Source: Actinomycetota bacterium (GTDB lineage: Bacteria > Actinomycetota > Actinomycetes > Nanopelagicales > Nanopelagicaceae). From it: 64,000 nt of DNA. The stretch lies in the NCBI GenBank assembly GCA_009698675.1, contig WLPT01000007.1:1-64000 (forward strand), given 5' to 3'. A model generated the notes under the pieces. The model searched no databases, was not told the origin of the DNA, and was given only the letters and a program-made list of their open reading frames with translations. This document shows positions 44,241 through 52,316 of this stretch, in pieces; position 1 is the first letter of the stretch; the number at the start of each line of letters is the position of its first letter. The translations under genes and the position numbers were made by a program.

Positions 44241-45082
44241 TTGATTTGCACACACATACCAATAAGAGCGACGGTACTGATACTCCGCGTGAACTCGTTA
44301 ACAAAGCGATTTCCCTTGGTGTCACAGTTCTGGGAATTACCGATCACGATACGACCGCGGGTTGGGAAGAGGCCAAGCAATCAGTACGGGGCCAGATTCA
44401 GCTTGCCCTTGGAAGTGAAATCTCGTGCTTAACTGATGATGGAATCAGCGTACATATGCTGGGCTTGCTCTTTGATGGCAACCATCACGACATGCAGACG
44501 ATGCTTGAGGAAACTCGTGATGGACGACTACCACGAATGCGCAAGATGGTAGAAAAAATGAGGGCAGCTGGAATAGATATTTCGATGGATGATGTTGAAG
44601 CTGCACGACCAGCTGGAGCAACATTAGGCAGACCGCATTTAGCCGATGCGCTGGTAAATAAGGGTGTAATTAAATCTCGTGATGAGGCCTTTCAAGGGAT
44701 GCTCAACAATGATTCGGTTTTTTACGTCTCGCATGCTGCGCCAACTCCAGTCGAGGCGGTTCGGATGATTAGATCTGCAGGGGGAGTGGCCGTCATCGCG
44801 CACCCATTTGCATCCCTTAGAGGCCAGATTTTGGATGCCTCTAATTTTCAAGAGCTCGCTGATGCAGGTTTAAATGGAATAGAAGTAGATCATCGCGACC
44901 ACAATCTAGCTGAGCGCCAAATGTTGCGAGTTATAGCTAAAGAGTTGGATTTAGCGGTAACGGGTGCAAGCGATTATCATGGCAACGGTAAACTAAATTC
45001 ATTAGGTGAGTATCAAAGCGCACCTGATCAGTGGGAAAAGTTAGAGTCTCGGGCAGATCAAAGAAGGGTGATTACAGCATGA
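44237..45082 (+). CDS. PHP-domain phosphoesterase
   Basis: MIDLHTHTNKSDGTDTP carries the HTH metal motif, GITDHDTTAGW the second, and VIAHPFA and TGASDYHG the remaining histidines of the PHP fold. Small PHP proteins of this type hydrolyse nucleotide phosphates such as 3',5'-bisphosphates. The track start 44126 is inside the transporter; ATG 44237 overlaps its stop as ATGA and leaves 281 residues. The next gene also overlaps by ATGA. Confidence 0.88.
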   Translation: MIDLHTHTNKSDGTDTPRELVNKAISLGVTVLGITDHDTTAGWEEAKQSVRGQIQLALGSEISCLTDDGISVHMLGLLFDGNHHDMQTMLEETRDGRLPRMRKMVEKMRAAGIDISMDDVEAARPAGATLGRPHLADALVNKGVIKSRDEAFQGMLNNDSVFYVSHAAPTPVEAVRMIRSAGGVAVIAHPFASLRGQILDASNFQELADAGLNGIEVDHRDHNLAERQMLRVIAKELDLAVTGASDYHGNGKLNSLGEYQSAPDQWEKLESRADQRRVITA

Positions 45083-45699
45083 AAGCAGTTCAAATTAGTG
45101 CGCTGACATTTGCGATTCAATCCTTTGTGACCCTCTTTGTGATTATGGATCCACCAGGTGCAACACCGATATTTTTAGCACTTGTTGCCCATAAAGCTCC
45201 ACGTGAACGGCGCATGCTTGCCATTAAAGCCGCCGCTGTCTCCTTCTCTGTTATTACTTTATTTGCCCTGTTTGGCCGATTCATTTTGAGCTACCTAAAT
45301 ATCTCGATGGCGGCATTGCAGGCTGCAGGCGCATTGCTTCTTCTTCTTATCTCGCTAGATCTTTTAACTGGCGGAACTGGCGGCGGAAAGAGCGAGAACT
45401 CAGATGCAAATATCGCCTTAGTCCCACTTGGCACGCCGCTTCTTGCTGGCCCAGGCGCGATTGTTGCGACAATGATTTTCGTTCAGAGCGCTGATACAAC
45501 GCCTATGATCGCCGGATTAGTCGCAGCAGTAGTTGGAGTGCACATTGCAATTGCCGCCGTCCTTATGGCTTCAACCACAATCTTAAAGGTGATTAAAGAG
45601 GCTGGAGTAACTTTAGTGGCACGAATAGCGGGCTTGCTTCTTGCAGCAATCGCGGTTCAGATGCTGGTTAATGCAATTCGTATCTTTGTTGCCGCTTAA
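45079..45699 (+). CDS. MarC-family membrane protein
   Basis: Six hydrophobic segments in 206 residues; the family motif FVIMDPPGATPIFLAL follows the first helix, and PLGTPLLAGPGAI is the second repeat. ATG 45079 overlaps the PHP stop; the earlier track start lies inside PHP. The stop and that of the convergent helicase share the TTAA at 45696-45699. Function of MarC proteins is unsettled. Confidence 0.9.
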   Translation: MKAVQISALTFAIQSFVTLFVIMDPPGATPIFLALVAHKAPRERRMLAIKAAAVSFSVITLFALFGRFILSYLNISMAALQAAGALLLLLISLDLLTGGTGGGKSENSDANIALVPLGTPLLAGPGAIVATMIFVQSADTTPMIAGLVAAVVGVHIAIAAVLMASTTILKVIKEAGVTLVARIAGLLLAAIAVQMLVNAIRIFVAA

Positions 45700-47030
45700 C
45701 TTTCTTTAAACTTCTTCGTTCTTGTCCGCGTACGTTCAGTTTTCTCTTTAGGTGGAGCCGCTTTGCGCGGTGCGGGTGCGCTCTTGCTCGCAACTCGTAC
45801 GACTGGCTTGGCTTTAATCATGCGTCCAGTTGAACCTGTTGGAATATTGAGCACTTCGAAAAGATGCGGTGAGGATGAATAAGTCTCTTCTGGCTCGGCT
45901 AAGCCGAGTTCAAGAACCTGGTTAATCATCTTCCAACGAGCAAGCTCGTCCCAGTCCACGAAGGTGACGGCGATTCCATCGGCACCGGCGCGTGCAGTAC
46001 GACCAATTCTATGGACATAAGTCTTCTCATCTTCAGGGCACTGATAGTTAATGACGTGGGTAATTCCCTCGATATCGATTCCTCGAGCTGCGACATCGGT
46101 AGCTACAAGAACATCCGACTTACCCGCTTTGAAATCGCCAAGGGCTTTCTCTCGTGCGCCTTGACCTAAATCTCCGTGAATCGTATCGGCTCTAAAACCT
46201 CGCTCGATTAGGTCATCTGCCGTCTTTTGGCAGGTTCGCTTGGTGCGGCAGAAAACAATCGTTGGTCCACGTCCATCTGCCTGCAAGATACGTGCAAGCA
46301 TCTCAATCTTGTCCATGGCATGTGCGCGCAGAACATGTTGCTCAATTCGACTAACAACTGCGCCCTCATCCTCGCTATCTTGCGTGCGAATGTGAATCGG
46401 TTGATTCATAAAGCGGCGTGCTAAAGCAATGATGTCTCCCGGCATAGTCGCCGAAAACAACATCGTCTGCATGCGCTTGGGCGTATTGGCTAAAATCTTT
46501 TCAACATCTGGTAAAAAACCTAGATCTAACATCTCATCGGCCTCATCAAGAACAAGGCGAGAGACCTCTTTTAGTTTTAGCTGACCTTGTCGAGATAAAT
46601 CCAAGAGCCGACCAGGGGTTCCAACAACAATCTCGACTCCCGCCTGAAGGGCTTCAATCTGAGGTTCAAATGCACGGCCACCGTAGACAGCTAATGTGCG
46701 AATTCCACGGTTGCTTGCTAACTCTTCGATGTCACGGGTGACTTGAGTGCATAGTTCACGCGTCGGGACGACGATAAGAACCTGTGGCATCCCCTTCGTT
46801 GGAAATTCACTCCACTCAGGATCATTTGGAGCGATGACACGTTCGATAACTGGAATACCGAAGGCAAGTGTTTTCCCAGTTCCAGTTTTAGCTTGGCCAA
46901 TTACATCGCCATCGCCCAAAGCAATAGGTAAAACCATCTCTTGAATTGCAAAAGGTGCGATGAAGCCATGGGCGTGCAACGCCTCAATGGTTTCTGGGCG
47001 AAGTGGAAGTTCGGCGAAAGTCAGTGACAC
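45696..47030 (-). CDS. DEAD-box RNA helicase
   Basis: ATP-dependent RNA helicase with AKTGTGKT (motif I), VPTRELCTQV (Ia), TPGRLLDL (Ib), LDEADEML (II), SATM (III) and HRIGRTAR (VI), then a basic tail (KEKTERTRTRTKKFK) likely to bind RNA. The track start 47129 is in another gene; GTG 47030 follows the DUF3107 stop by one base and opens with VSLTFAELPLRPET, giving 444 residues. It corresponds in position to mycobacterial RhlE (Rv3211). Confidence 0.93.
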   Translation of the reverse strand: MSLTFAELPLRPETIEALHAHGFIAPFAIQEMVLPIALGDGDVIGQAKTGTGKTLAFGIPVIERVIAPNDPEWSEFPTKGMPQVLIVVPTRELCTQVTRDIEELASNRGIRTLAVYGGRAFEPQIEALQAGVEIVVGTPGRLLDLSRQGQLKLKEVSRLVLDEADEMLDLGFLPDVEKILANTPKRMQTMLFSATMPGDIIALARRFMNQPIHIRTQDSEDEGAVVSRIEQHVLRAHAMDKIEMLARILQADGRGPTIVFCRTKRTCQKTADDLIERGFRADTIHGDLGQGAREKALGDFKAGKSDVLVATDVAARGIDIEGITHVINYQCPEDEKTYVHRIGRTARAGADGIAVTFVDWDELARWKMINQVLELGLAEPEETYSSSPHLFEVLNIPTGSTGRMIKAKPVVRVASKSAPAPRKAAPPKEKTERTRTRTKKFKES

Positions 47031-47031
47031 G

Positions 47032-47289
47032 TTATGCAGCGCCGAAGCCGACGCGACGTGATGCGGATTCGCCAACTTCAACGAATCCAATCTTGTCTGC
47101 CGGAACGATAATCTCATGGCCTCGCACATCGCTAAGCGTTAGTGGACTACCAGAAGTGAGAGCTTCTGTGACCGCGCTTTTAATATCAGATGTACTCATT
47201 GCGCTCTCGAAAACGATGTCGCTAGCAACGCGAGTAACAGCGATGCGGACCTCTGATTTTACGGCGACTTCATTTTTCTTAATGCTCAT
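47032..47289 (-). CDS. DUF3107 protein
   Basis: The 85 residues SEVRIAVTRVASDIVFES and GHEIIVPADKIGFVEVG match the small actinobacterial DUF3107 family (Rv3208A/TB9.4 type). ATG 47289 is chosen over the track start at 47343 since TAGGAT ends seven bases before it, fitting a leaderless mRNA, and the conserved domain begins just after. It sits between TetR and the helicase, as in mycobacteria. Confidence 0.87.
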   Translation of the reverse strand: MSIKKNEVAVKSEVRIAVTRVASDIVFESAMSTSDIKSAVTEALTSGSPLTLSDVRGHEIIVPADKIGFVEVGESASRRVGFGAA

Positions 47290-47309
47290 AGGGTTAATCC
47301 TATCGGCCT

Positions 47310-47921
47310 TTAATTGCGTGGAAAACCAGAAATACCTCTCCACATGAGGTTGTTAACGAGCTCTACTGCTTGCTCACGAGTAAGCGTGCTGTCTCGGTCT
47401 AACCAATGGCGAGCAGTGACTTGGGCATAACCAATCATTCCGACCCCGAGCAACATAGAGGCCTCTTTTGGAAGGCCTGTGTCGATGGAGATAACGGCGC
47501 TAGCGGCAGCGGCGCAGTCGTATGTCATGCGATTTAGACGCTCACGTACAGATGGTTCGACACTCATATCACTTTCAAATAACAATCTAAAAGCTTCACC
47601 CTCTTTTTCAATGAATGCAAAGTAAGCATCAACGGTTGCATGGACGCGATTGGCATTATCGGGTGTAGATGCAATCGCCTTTTGGATTTCAAAGACCAGA
47701 GAATCAATGTGTAGATCTAGAACTGCCAAATAAAGTTCGAGCTTTGAAGGAAAGTGTTGATATAAAACTGGCTTACTAACATTTGCGCGGTCGGCAATCT
47801 CATCCATTGCAGCTGAGTGATAGCCAGCACCAGTAAATACTTCAAGGGCGGCTGAAAGCAACAGTGCCCTGCGCTCGTCTCGAGGCAGGCGCGCTTTATT
47901 TGTTAAGTCAGAAGTAGTCAT
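47310..47921 (-). CDS. TetR-family regulator
   Basis: RRALLLSAALEVFTGAGYHSAAMDEIADRANVSKPVLYQHFPSKLELYLAVLD is the N-terminal helix-turn-helix (quoted in part: NVSKPVLYQHF), followed by a ligand/dimer domain; 203 residues. The track start 47987 is long; ATG 47921 has a TACGAT box seven bases upstream. It diverges from moeZ and may bind the small inverted repeat at 47956-47966. Its ligand is unknown. Confidence 0.88.
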   Translation of the reverse strand: MTTSDLTNKARLPRDERRALLLSAALEVFTGAGYHSAAMDEIADRANVSKPVLYQHFPSKLELYLAVLDLHIDSLVFEIQKAIASTPDNANRVHATVDAYFAFIEKEGEAFRLLFESDMSVEPSVRERLNRMTYDCAAAASAVISIDTGLPKEASMLLGVGMIGYAQVTARHWLDRDSTLTREQAVELVNNLMWRGISGFPRN

Positions 47922-47955
47922 CAGTGCAATCGTAGAGGGCTTTATATGTTTTGTG

Positions 47956-47966
47956 CCAATACTTGG
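47956..47966. promoter_or_regulatory. Candidate operator CCAATACTTGG between TetR and moeZ
   Basis: A CCAA-3-TTGG inverted repeat lies in the 95-bp region between the two divergent genes. It is short and is suggested only by position next to a TetR gene. The rest of the spacer holds the TetR -10 box and no other clear signal. Confidence 0.3.
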
Positions 47967-48016
47967 AGGCCTAAAAAGTAGCGACAAAGGGGTGACTACG
48001 GCAGAATTAGCGTTCT

Positions 48017-49168
48017 ATGAAAATCCCGCCGCTTGTAGATTCAAATTCGGTACTTAGCCCCGATGAATCTCGACGTTACAGCCGGCATACGGTAATTCCA
48101 CAAATTGCTCAGGAGGGGCAAATCCGCCTGAAGAATGCCAAAGTTGTTTGTGTCGGTGCTGGCGGCTTGGGCTCGCCGATATTGATGTATTTGGCAGCAG
48201 CTGGTGTGGGAGAACTTGGGATAGTTGAATTCGATACGGTCGATGAGTCAAATCTTGCACGACAGGTCATTCACGGCCAGAGTGATATTGGGAGAAGTAA
48301 AATCGAAAGCGCTAAAGCTAAAATTGTAGAAATCAATCCTCTCATAAAGGTTAATATCCATGAAGTTCGCTTAGACACTTCAAATGCCATGGAGATTTTT
48401 TCTGATTACGATCTAATAATCGATGGAAGTGATAATTTTGCTACCCGCTATTTGATCAATGATGCTTGTGTCTTATTAAACAAGCCCTACATCTGGGGTT
48501 CGGTACTTCGCTTCGATGGGCAGGCAAGTGTTGTGTGGGCTAAATACGGTCCGTGTTATCGATGTCTGTACCCCGAGCCGCTAATAGAGGCACTCAACTG
48601 CGCCCAAGCGGGAGTCCTTGGAGTCTTATGTGCATCTATCGGATCTATTCAAGCTACTGAAGCGATAAAACTCATCACCGGTATTGGCCAATCGCTAATT
48701 GGATCTCTGATGGTTTACGACGCATTATCTATGAGTTATGAATTAGTTAAAATATCAAAAGATCCAGAGTGCGTGATTTGCGCAGATAAACCATCACAAC
48801 TCGGCCTGCTCGCTGATTACGAAGCGTTTTGTTCAACTGTTAGGCCAGATGCGATTACTGTTATTGAACTAAAATCAAAGCTTGATAAGGGCGAGGATTT
48901 CTATCTAGTCGATGTGCGAGAGCCCAATGAATTTGAAATTGTTCGAATTCCTGGGGGAGTACTCGTGCCCCTTGCTGGCTTTATTGACGGGAGCGCATTA
49001 GCAGCTTTGCCAAGGGATAAAGAGATAATCTTGTATTGCCGGTCTGGAGTGCGTTCAGCCACAGCTCTTGCGATAGTGAAAGAGGCTGGATTTAATCAAT
49101 CCTCTCATGTTGAAGGCGGTGTACTGGCTTGGGCTAAGCAGGTCGATCCGACATGTACGGTGTACTAA
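48017..49168 (+). CDS. moeZ: MoeZ-like adenylyltransferase / sulfurtransferase
   Basis: ThiF/MoeB domain (VCVGAGGLGSPILMYLAAAG ATP loop, CYRCLYPE and CVICADKP zinc cysteines) followed by a C-terminal rhodanese domain with LYCRSGVRSA, whose Cys carries the persulfide. The 383 residues match actinobacterial MoeZ, which activates sulfur-carrier proteins for molybdopterin, thiamine or cysteine. A molybdenum cofactor role fits the nitrate reductase genes at the start of the window. Confidence 0.92.
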   Translation: MKIPPLVDSNSVLSPDESRRYSRHTVIPQIAQEGQIRLKNAKVVCVGAGGLGSPILMYLAAAGVGELGIVEFDTVDESNLARQVIHGQSDIGRSKIESAKAKIVEINPLIKVNIHEVRLDTSNAMEIFSDYDLIIDGSDNFATRYLINDACVLLNKPYIWGSVLRFDGQASVVWAKYGPCYRCLYPEPLIEALNCAQAGVLGVLCASIGSIQATEAIKLITGIGQSLIGSLMVYDALSMSYELVKISKDPECVICADKPSQLGLLADYEAFCSTVRPDAITVIELKSKLDKGEDFYLVDVREPNEFEIVRIPGGVLVPLAGFIDGSALAALPRDKEIILYCRSGVRSATALAIVKEAGFNQSSHVEGGVLAWAKQVDPTCTVY

Positions 49169-50022
49169 TGAAAGAGTCATATAAGGATTATCGAATTCTC
49201 TTGGTTCATGCTCACCCCGATGATGAAACTATTAATAATGGTGCGACTATGGCCCTCTATGCCGCACGGGGTGCACAGATCACTCTCGTAACATGTACTC
49301 GCGGCGAAGAAGGTGAGGTCCTCGTAGCGGGACTGTCGCATTTAGCCAGTTCACAAGAGGATGGTCTTGGAGCACATCGTGAAATTGAATTAAAAAATGC
49401 GATGATCGCGTTAGGTGTCAGCGATCACCGCTTCCTGGGAAATTTCCGCGATAGCGGCATGATGGGGAGCGAATCAAATAATCGACCAGATGTTTTCTGG
49501 CAGGCAGATCTAGATTCAGCTGCGGCACTTCTTGTAAAGGTAATTGATGAGGTAAAGCCACACATCATGATTACCTATGACGAAATAGGTGGCTATGGAC
49601 ATCCCGATCACATTAAAGCTCACCTAGTCGCCATGCGCGCAAGCGAACTTTCGAGTTGGTCTATTCAAAAGATTTATTGGAATACGATGCCCAAATCCGT
49701 TATTGCCGCCGGGATTAAGGCGATGAAGGAGGTCGGATCTGATTTCTTTGGCACCGATAACGTCGATGACATTCCATTTGCAAAAGATGATTCATTTGTC
49801 ACCACTTTGATCGACGGCAATGAGTATGTAGATGCAAAAATGGCGGCGATGAGAGCTCATGAAACTCAAATCGCCCTTGATGGTCCCTTTTTTGCGCTTT
49901 CAAATAATTTAGGACTCCAGATATGGGGTCATGAGTATTACACGCTGGTCACAGGCGAAAAAGCCCCGCCTTTTGACGGTGATGGACGCGAGAGTGATTT
50001 AACGTCGGGCATTTCGCTCTGA
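49168..50022 (+). CDS. mshB: MshB-like PIG-L deacetylase (mycothiol pathway)
   Basis: Zinc deacetylase with VHAHPDDETINNG at the N-terminus and GGYGHPDHIKAH further on, the zinc and catalytic motifs. It resembles the deacetylase of GlcNAc-inositol in mycothiol synthesis; 284 residues is normal. ATG 49168 overlaps the moeZ stop as TAATG; ATG 49153 is the alternative. A TACGGT box inside moeZ ends six bases before ATG 49168, a possible internal leaderless promoter. Confidence 0.88.
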   Translation: MKESYKDYRILLVHAHPDDETINNGATMALYAARGAQITLVTCTRGEEGEVLVAGLSHLASSQEDGLGAHREIELKNAMIALGVSDHRFLGNFRDSGMMGSESNNRPDVFWQADLDSAAALLVKVIDEVKPHIMITYDEIGGYGHPDHIKAHLVAMRASELSSWSIQKIYWNTMPKSVIAAGIKAMKEVGSDFFGTDNVDDIPFAKDDSFVTTLIDGNEYVDAKMAAMRAHETQIALDGPFFALSNNLGLQIWGHEYYTLVTGEKAPPFDGDGRESDLTSGISL

Positions 50023-50333
50023 TGAAGTTAATCTACGCCGTTATTTATGGTTTGGGTCTTGGCCTTGCCTCAATTTTTCTGCATGCCTCGATACCGCCAT
50101 TTGGATTGCTGCTTAGTTTGGTAGCTACGGGCGCCGGCATATGGAGCATTGGACGCTTGTGGGGAGGTCGCAGCCTTCGAACTATTGCCAGTCTTGCGTG
50201 GACTGTGATTGTTTTACGAGCAGGATTTCCTGGAGTAAGTGATGAGTATTTAATCGAAGGAACTGCAATTGGGGTTTCACTCATTAATGGTGGTTTTCTG
50301 GTTTTAGTTCTTGCAATTTTACTTCCGGCTTAA
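50022..50333 (+). CDS. Small membrane protein after mshB (DUF6113-like)
   Basis: 103 residues with three to four hydrophobic segments (IYAVIYGLGLGLASIFLHASI, GLLLSLVATGAGIWSIG, GGFLVLVLAILLPA). It starts inside the mshB stop as TGATG. A small membrane protein is often found after mshB in actinobacteria and I associate it with DUF6113, without being able to check. Its last 15 bases overlap the convergent cysS gene. Confidence 0.7.
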   Translation: MKLIYAVIYGLGLGLASIFLHASIPPFGLLLSLVATGAGIWSIGRLWGGRSLRTIASLAWTVIVLRAGFPGVSDEYLIEGTAIGVSLINGGFLVLVLAILLPA

Positions 50334-51695
50334 CCAACTCCACTCTTGCCCAGTTGGTCCATCTTTAATCTCTAACCCAGTGGCTTCGAGTTGTGCACGC
50401 AATGTATCGCTCTCACTCCAACGCTTTTGTTTGCGAGCAATTTCTCGTGCATCCAGCAGCTCTTGCTGAATTGGAGAGATCGTTTTAGCATCGATAGTTC
50501 GGTTTAAATCTAGAGCCAAAACCTTATCGGCGTAGATAAACCTGGCTCTCTTATCGGCATCTGAAAAATCTGCACTCTTTTCAATTGTCCGAAGGCGCTG
50601 GAGCGCACGAGGTGCATCCAAATCACCTTCCATAGCAGCAAGAAATTCTTCGTCTATTTGTGATTCGAGCGAATCTCCCCACAGCTGCATTTTCTTTCGT
50701 AATTTACTCAACCTTAAATCGGCGCTCTCAATTGAAGCCCATGTTAAATCCATCTGTGAGCGATATCGATTTTCAAGAAAATTTAAGCGAACTGCAAGTG
50801 GGTCTAAACCTCGCGAAATGACATCTGAAATAAGGATTACATTTCCTGCACTCTTTGACATCTTGCGCCCTTCAAATAACAAATGTTCCCCATGAACCCA
50901 TAAATCAACGGTTTCGCTACCCGCGAAAGCGTTAGATTGTGCCCGTTCATTTTCGTGATGAGGAAAGCGCAGATCTATTCCGCCAACATGCACATTGATG
51001 TGCCTATTGAGAAACTTCATAGACATTGCCGAGCACTCAATATGCCAGCCTGGAAATCCCATACCCCACGGCGAGTCCCAAACCATCTGGGTACGCTTCC
51101 CTGCATTTTTCCAGAGTGCCCAATCGGCATGGAAATGCTTTCCATCCTCATCGCTGTACTCGAATCGATGGCCTGGCTTGAGCGCATCAAGTCGATTTCC
51201 ACTGATCTGTCCATAGCTCTCAAATGATTGAGCATCGAAATAGACGCATCGATCACTTCCAATATAGGCAAAGCCTTCGACAATAAGCTCATTGATCATT
51301 GAAATCATTAGATCTATAGATTCACTTGCCCGCGGGTAAAGCTCGGCAATCTTTATATTAAGTAGAGCTAAGTCTTTATGAAAACTCTCTTCGTACATCC
51401 GTGCGATTTCGAATGGATCTTTTTTCTCAACTTTTGCTTGGGACAACATCTTGTCTTGGTCGGCTACATCCTCGGACATATGTCCAACGTCAGTGATATT
51501 TTGAATGAGCTCCACTTTACCGCCAGAGATCTCAATAGTTCGACGTATGAGATCTGAGAGCATAAAAGTTCGTAGGTTCCCAACGTGTGCGTCGCGATAA
51601 ACAGTCGGTCCGCAGCAGTACATTCTCGTGCAACCATTCAAAGAGGTGATTGGTTTAACACTTCGACTGAGCGTGTCATAGAGTGAAAGAGTCAT
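50319..51695 (-). CDS. cysS: Cysteinyl-tRNA synthetase
   Basis: Charges tRNA-Cys. CCGPTVYRDAHVGNLRTF carries the first zinc Cys and HIGH-like motif, WHIECSAM and FPHHENERAQ the other zinc ligands and GRKMSKSAGNV the KMSKS loop; the C-terminal helical and anticodon regions are present. At 458 residues with this C-terminus it is CysS, not the shorter paralogue MshC, although it lies beside mshB. It overlaps the small upstream gene by 4 bp. Confidence 0.93.
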   Translation of the reverse strand: MTLSLYDTLSRSVKPITSLNGCTRMYCCGPTVYRDAHVGNLRTFMLSDLIRRTIEISGGKVELIQNITDVGHMSEDVADQDKMLSQAKVEKKDPFEIARMYEESFHKDLALLNIKIAELYPRASESIDLMISMINELIVEGFAYIGSDRCVYFDAQSFESYGQISGNRLDALKPGHRFEYSDEDGKHFHADWALWKNAGKRTQMVWDSPWGMGFPGWHIECSAMSMKFLNRHINVHVGGIDLRFPHHENERAQSNAFAGSETVDLWVHGEHLLFEGRKMSKSAGNVILISDVISRGLDPLAVRLNFLENRYRSQMDLTWASIESADLRLSKLRKKMQLWGDSLESQIDEEFLAAMEGDLDAPRALQRLRTIEKSADFSDADKRARFIYADKVLALDLNRTIDAKTISPIQQELLDAREIARKQKRWSESDTLRAQLEATGLEIKDGPTGQEWSWLSRK

Positions 51696-51892
51696 GGCCG
51701 AGCAATGACCTCGCGCCAGATGAAGATTTCATCGAGAGAGAACTCAATTAAGCGCCCATGTCGATTTCGCAGTGAGTGCGTACTCTCTAAAACCCCGACA
51801 ATATCTCGGAAGCCGCCCTCAGGATCGTGGAGGCGAATAGTCAGGCGCTTACCGATTAAGGCTTGAAACTGCCCCTCTAGCTCGCTGACCAT
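51692..51892 (-). CDS. Stand-alone SH3-like domain protein (66 aa)
   Basis: GKRLTIRLHDPEGGFRDIVGVLESTHSLRN followed by GRLIEFSLDEIFIWREV resembles the small N-terminal beta-barrel that precedes the acetyltransferase domain in Rv0428c-type actinobacterial proteins. Here only that domain is present. ATG 51892 has a TATTGT box six bases upstream and no Shine-Dalgarno; the stop overlaps cysS. Similarity is judged by eye. Confidence 0.6.
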   Translation of the reverse strand: MVSELEGQFQALIGKRLTIRLHDPEGGFRDIVGVLESTHSLRNRHGRLIEFSLDEIFIWREVIARP

Positions 51893-51944
51893 GGCGCAAC
51901 AATAAACCTTTACCTCAATATCGCGCGCGATGGGCCTATGCGAT

Positions 51945-51983
51945 TAGAATCAACCCAGTCAGTTTCACTAAATATCTGGAGGC
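51945..51983 (+). promoter_or_regulatory. Promoter box and ribosome binding site of the ferredoxin gene
   Basis: TAGAAT (51945-51950) predicts a start near 51957, and GGAGG at 51979-51983 precedes GTG 51990. No good -35 is seen. The 97-bp spacer from 51893 also holds the divergent box of the SH3-like gene. Confidence 0.5.
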
Positions 51984-51989
51984 AATACC

Positions 51990-52310
51990 GTGACGTACAT
52001 AATCGCCGAGCCATGTGTCGATGTAAAAGATAAATCCTGCATCGAGGAGTGTCCCGTGGACTGTATCTACGAAGGCTCGCGAATGCTCTATATCCAGCCG
52101 GATGAGTGCGTCGACTGCGGCGCCTGCGAACCGGTATGTCCAGTAGAGGCGATCTACTATGAAGATGACGTTCCTCCGCAATGGAAAGACTCTTTAAAGA
52201 TAAATACCGAGTTCTTCGTCGAGATTGGATCTCCAGGCGGAGCCGCCAAGATGGGTCCTACCAATACAGATCACGCACAAATAGCGGCCCTTCCACCTAA
52301 GAGCGAGTAA
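51990..52310 (+). CDS. fdxA: Seven-iron ferredoxin
   Basis: Electron carrier with one 3Fe-4S and one 4Fe-4S cluster. The Cys patterns CVDVKDKSCIEECPVDC and CVDCGACEPVCPVEA are those of FdxA/FdxC (first cluster with C-x7-C-x3-CP, second C-x2-C-x2-C-x3-CP). 106 residues is normal. It is followed by dapC, as in mycobacteria (Rv1177-Rv1178). It could donate electrons to the orphan P450 at 12568, which is speculative. Confidence 0.93.
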   Translation: MTYIIAEPCVDVKDKSCIEECPVDCIYEGSRMLYIQPDECVDCGACEPVCPVEAIYYEDDVPPQWKDSLKINTEFFVEIGSPGGAAKMGPTNTDHAQIAALPPKSE

Positions 52311-52316
52311 CTCTCT

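Noticed and set aside
50319-51695. MshC (mycothiol ligase) instead of CysS, suggested by adjacent mshB
   Set aside because: The length (458 aa) and full tRNA-binding C-terminal part fit CysS; MshC is shorter.
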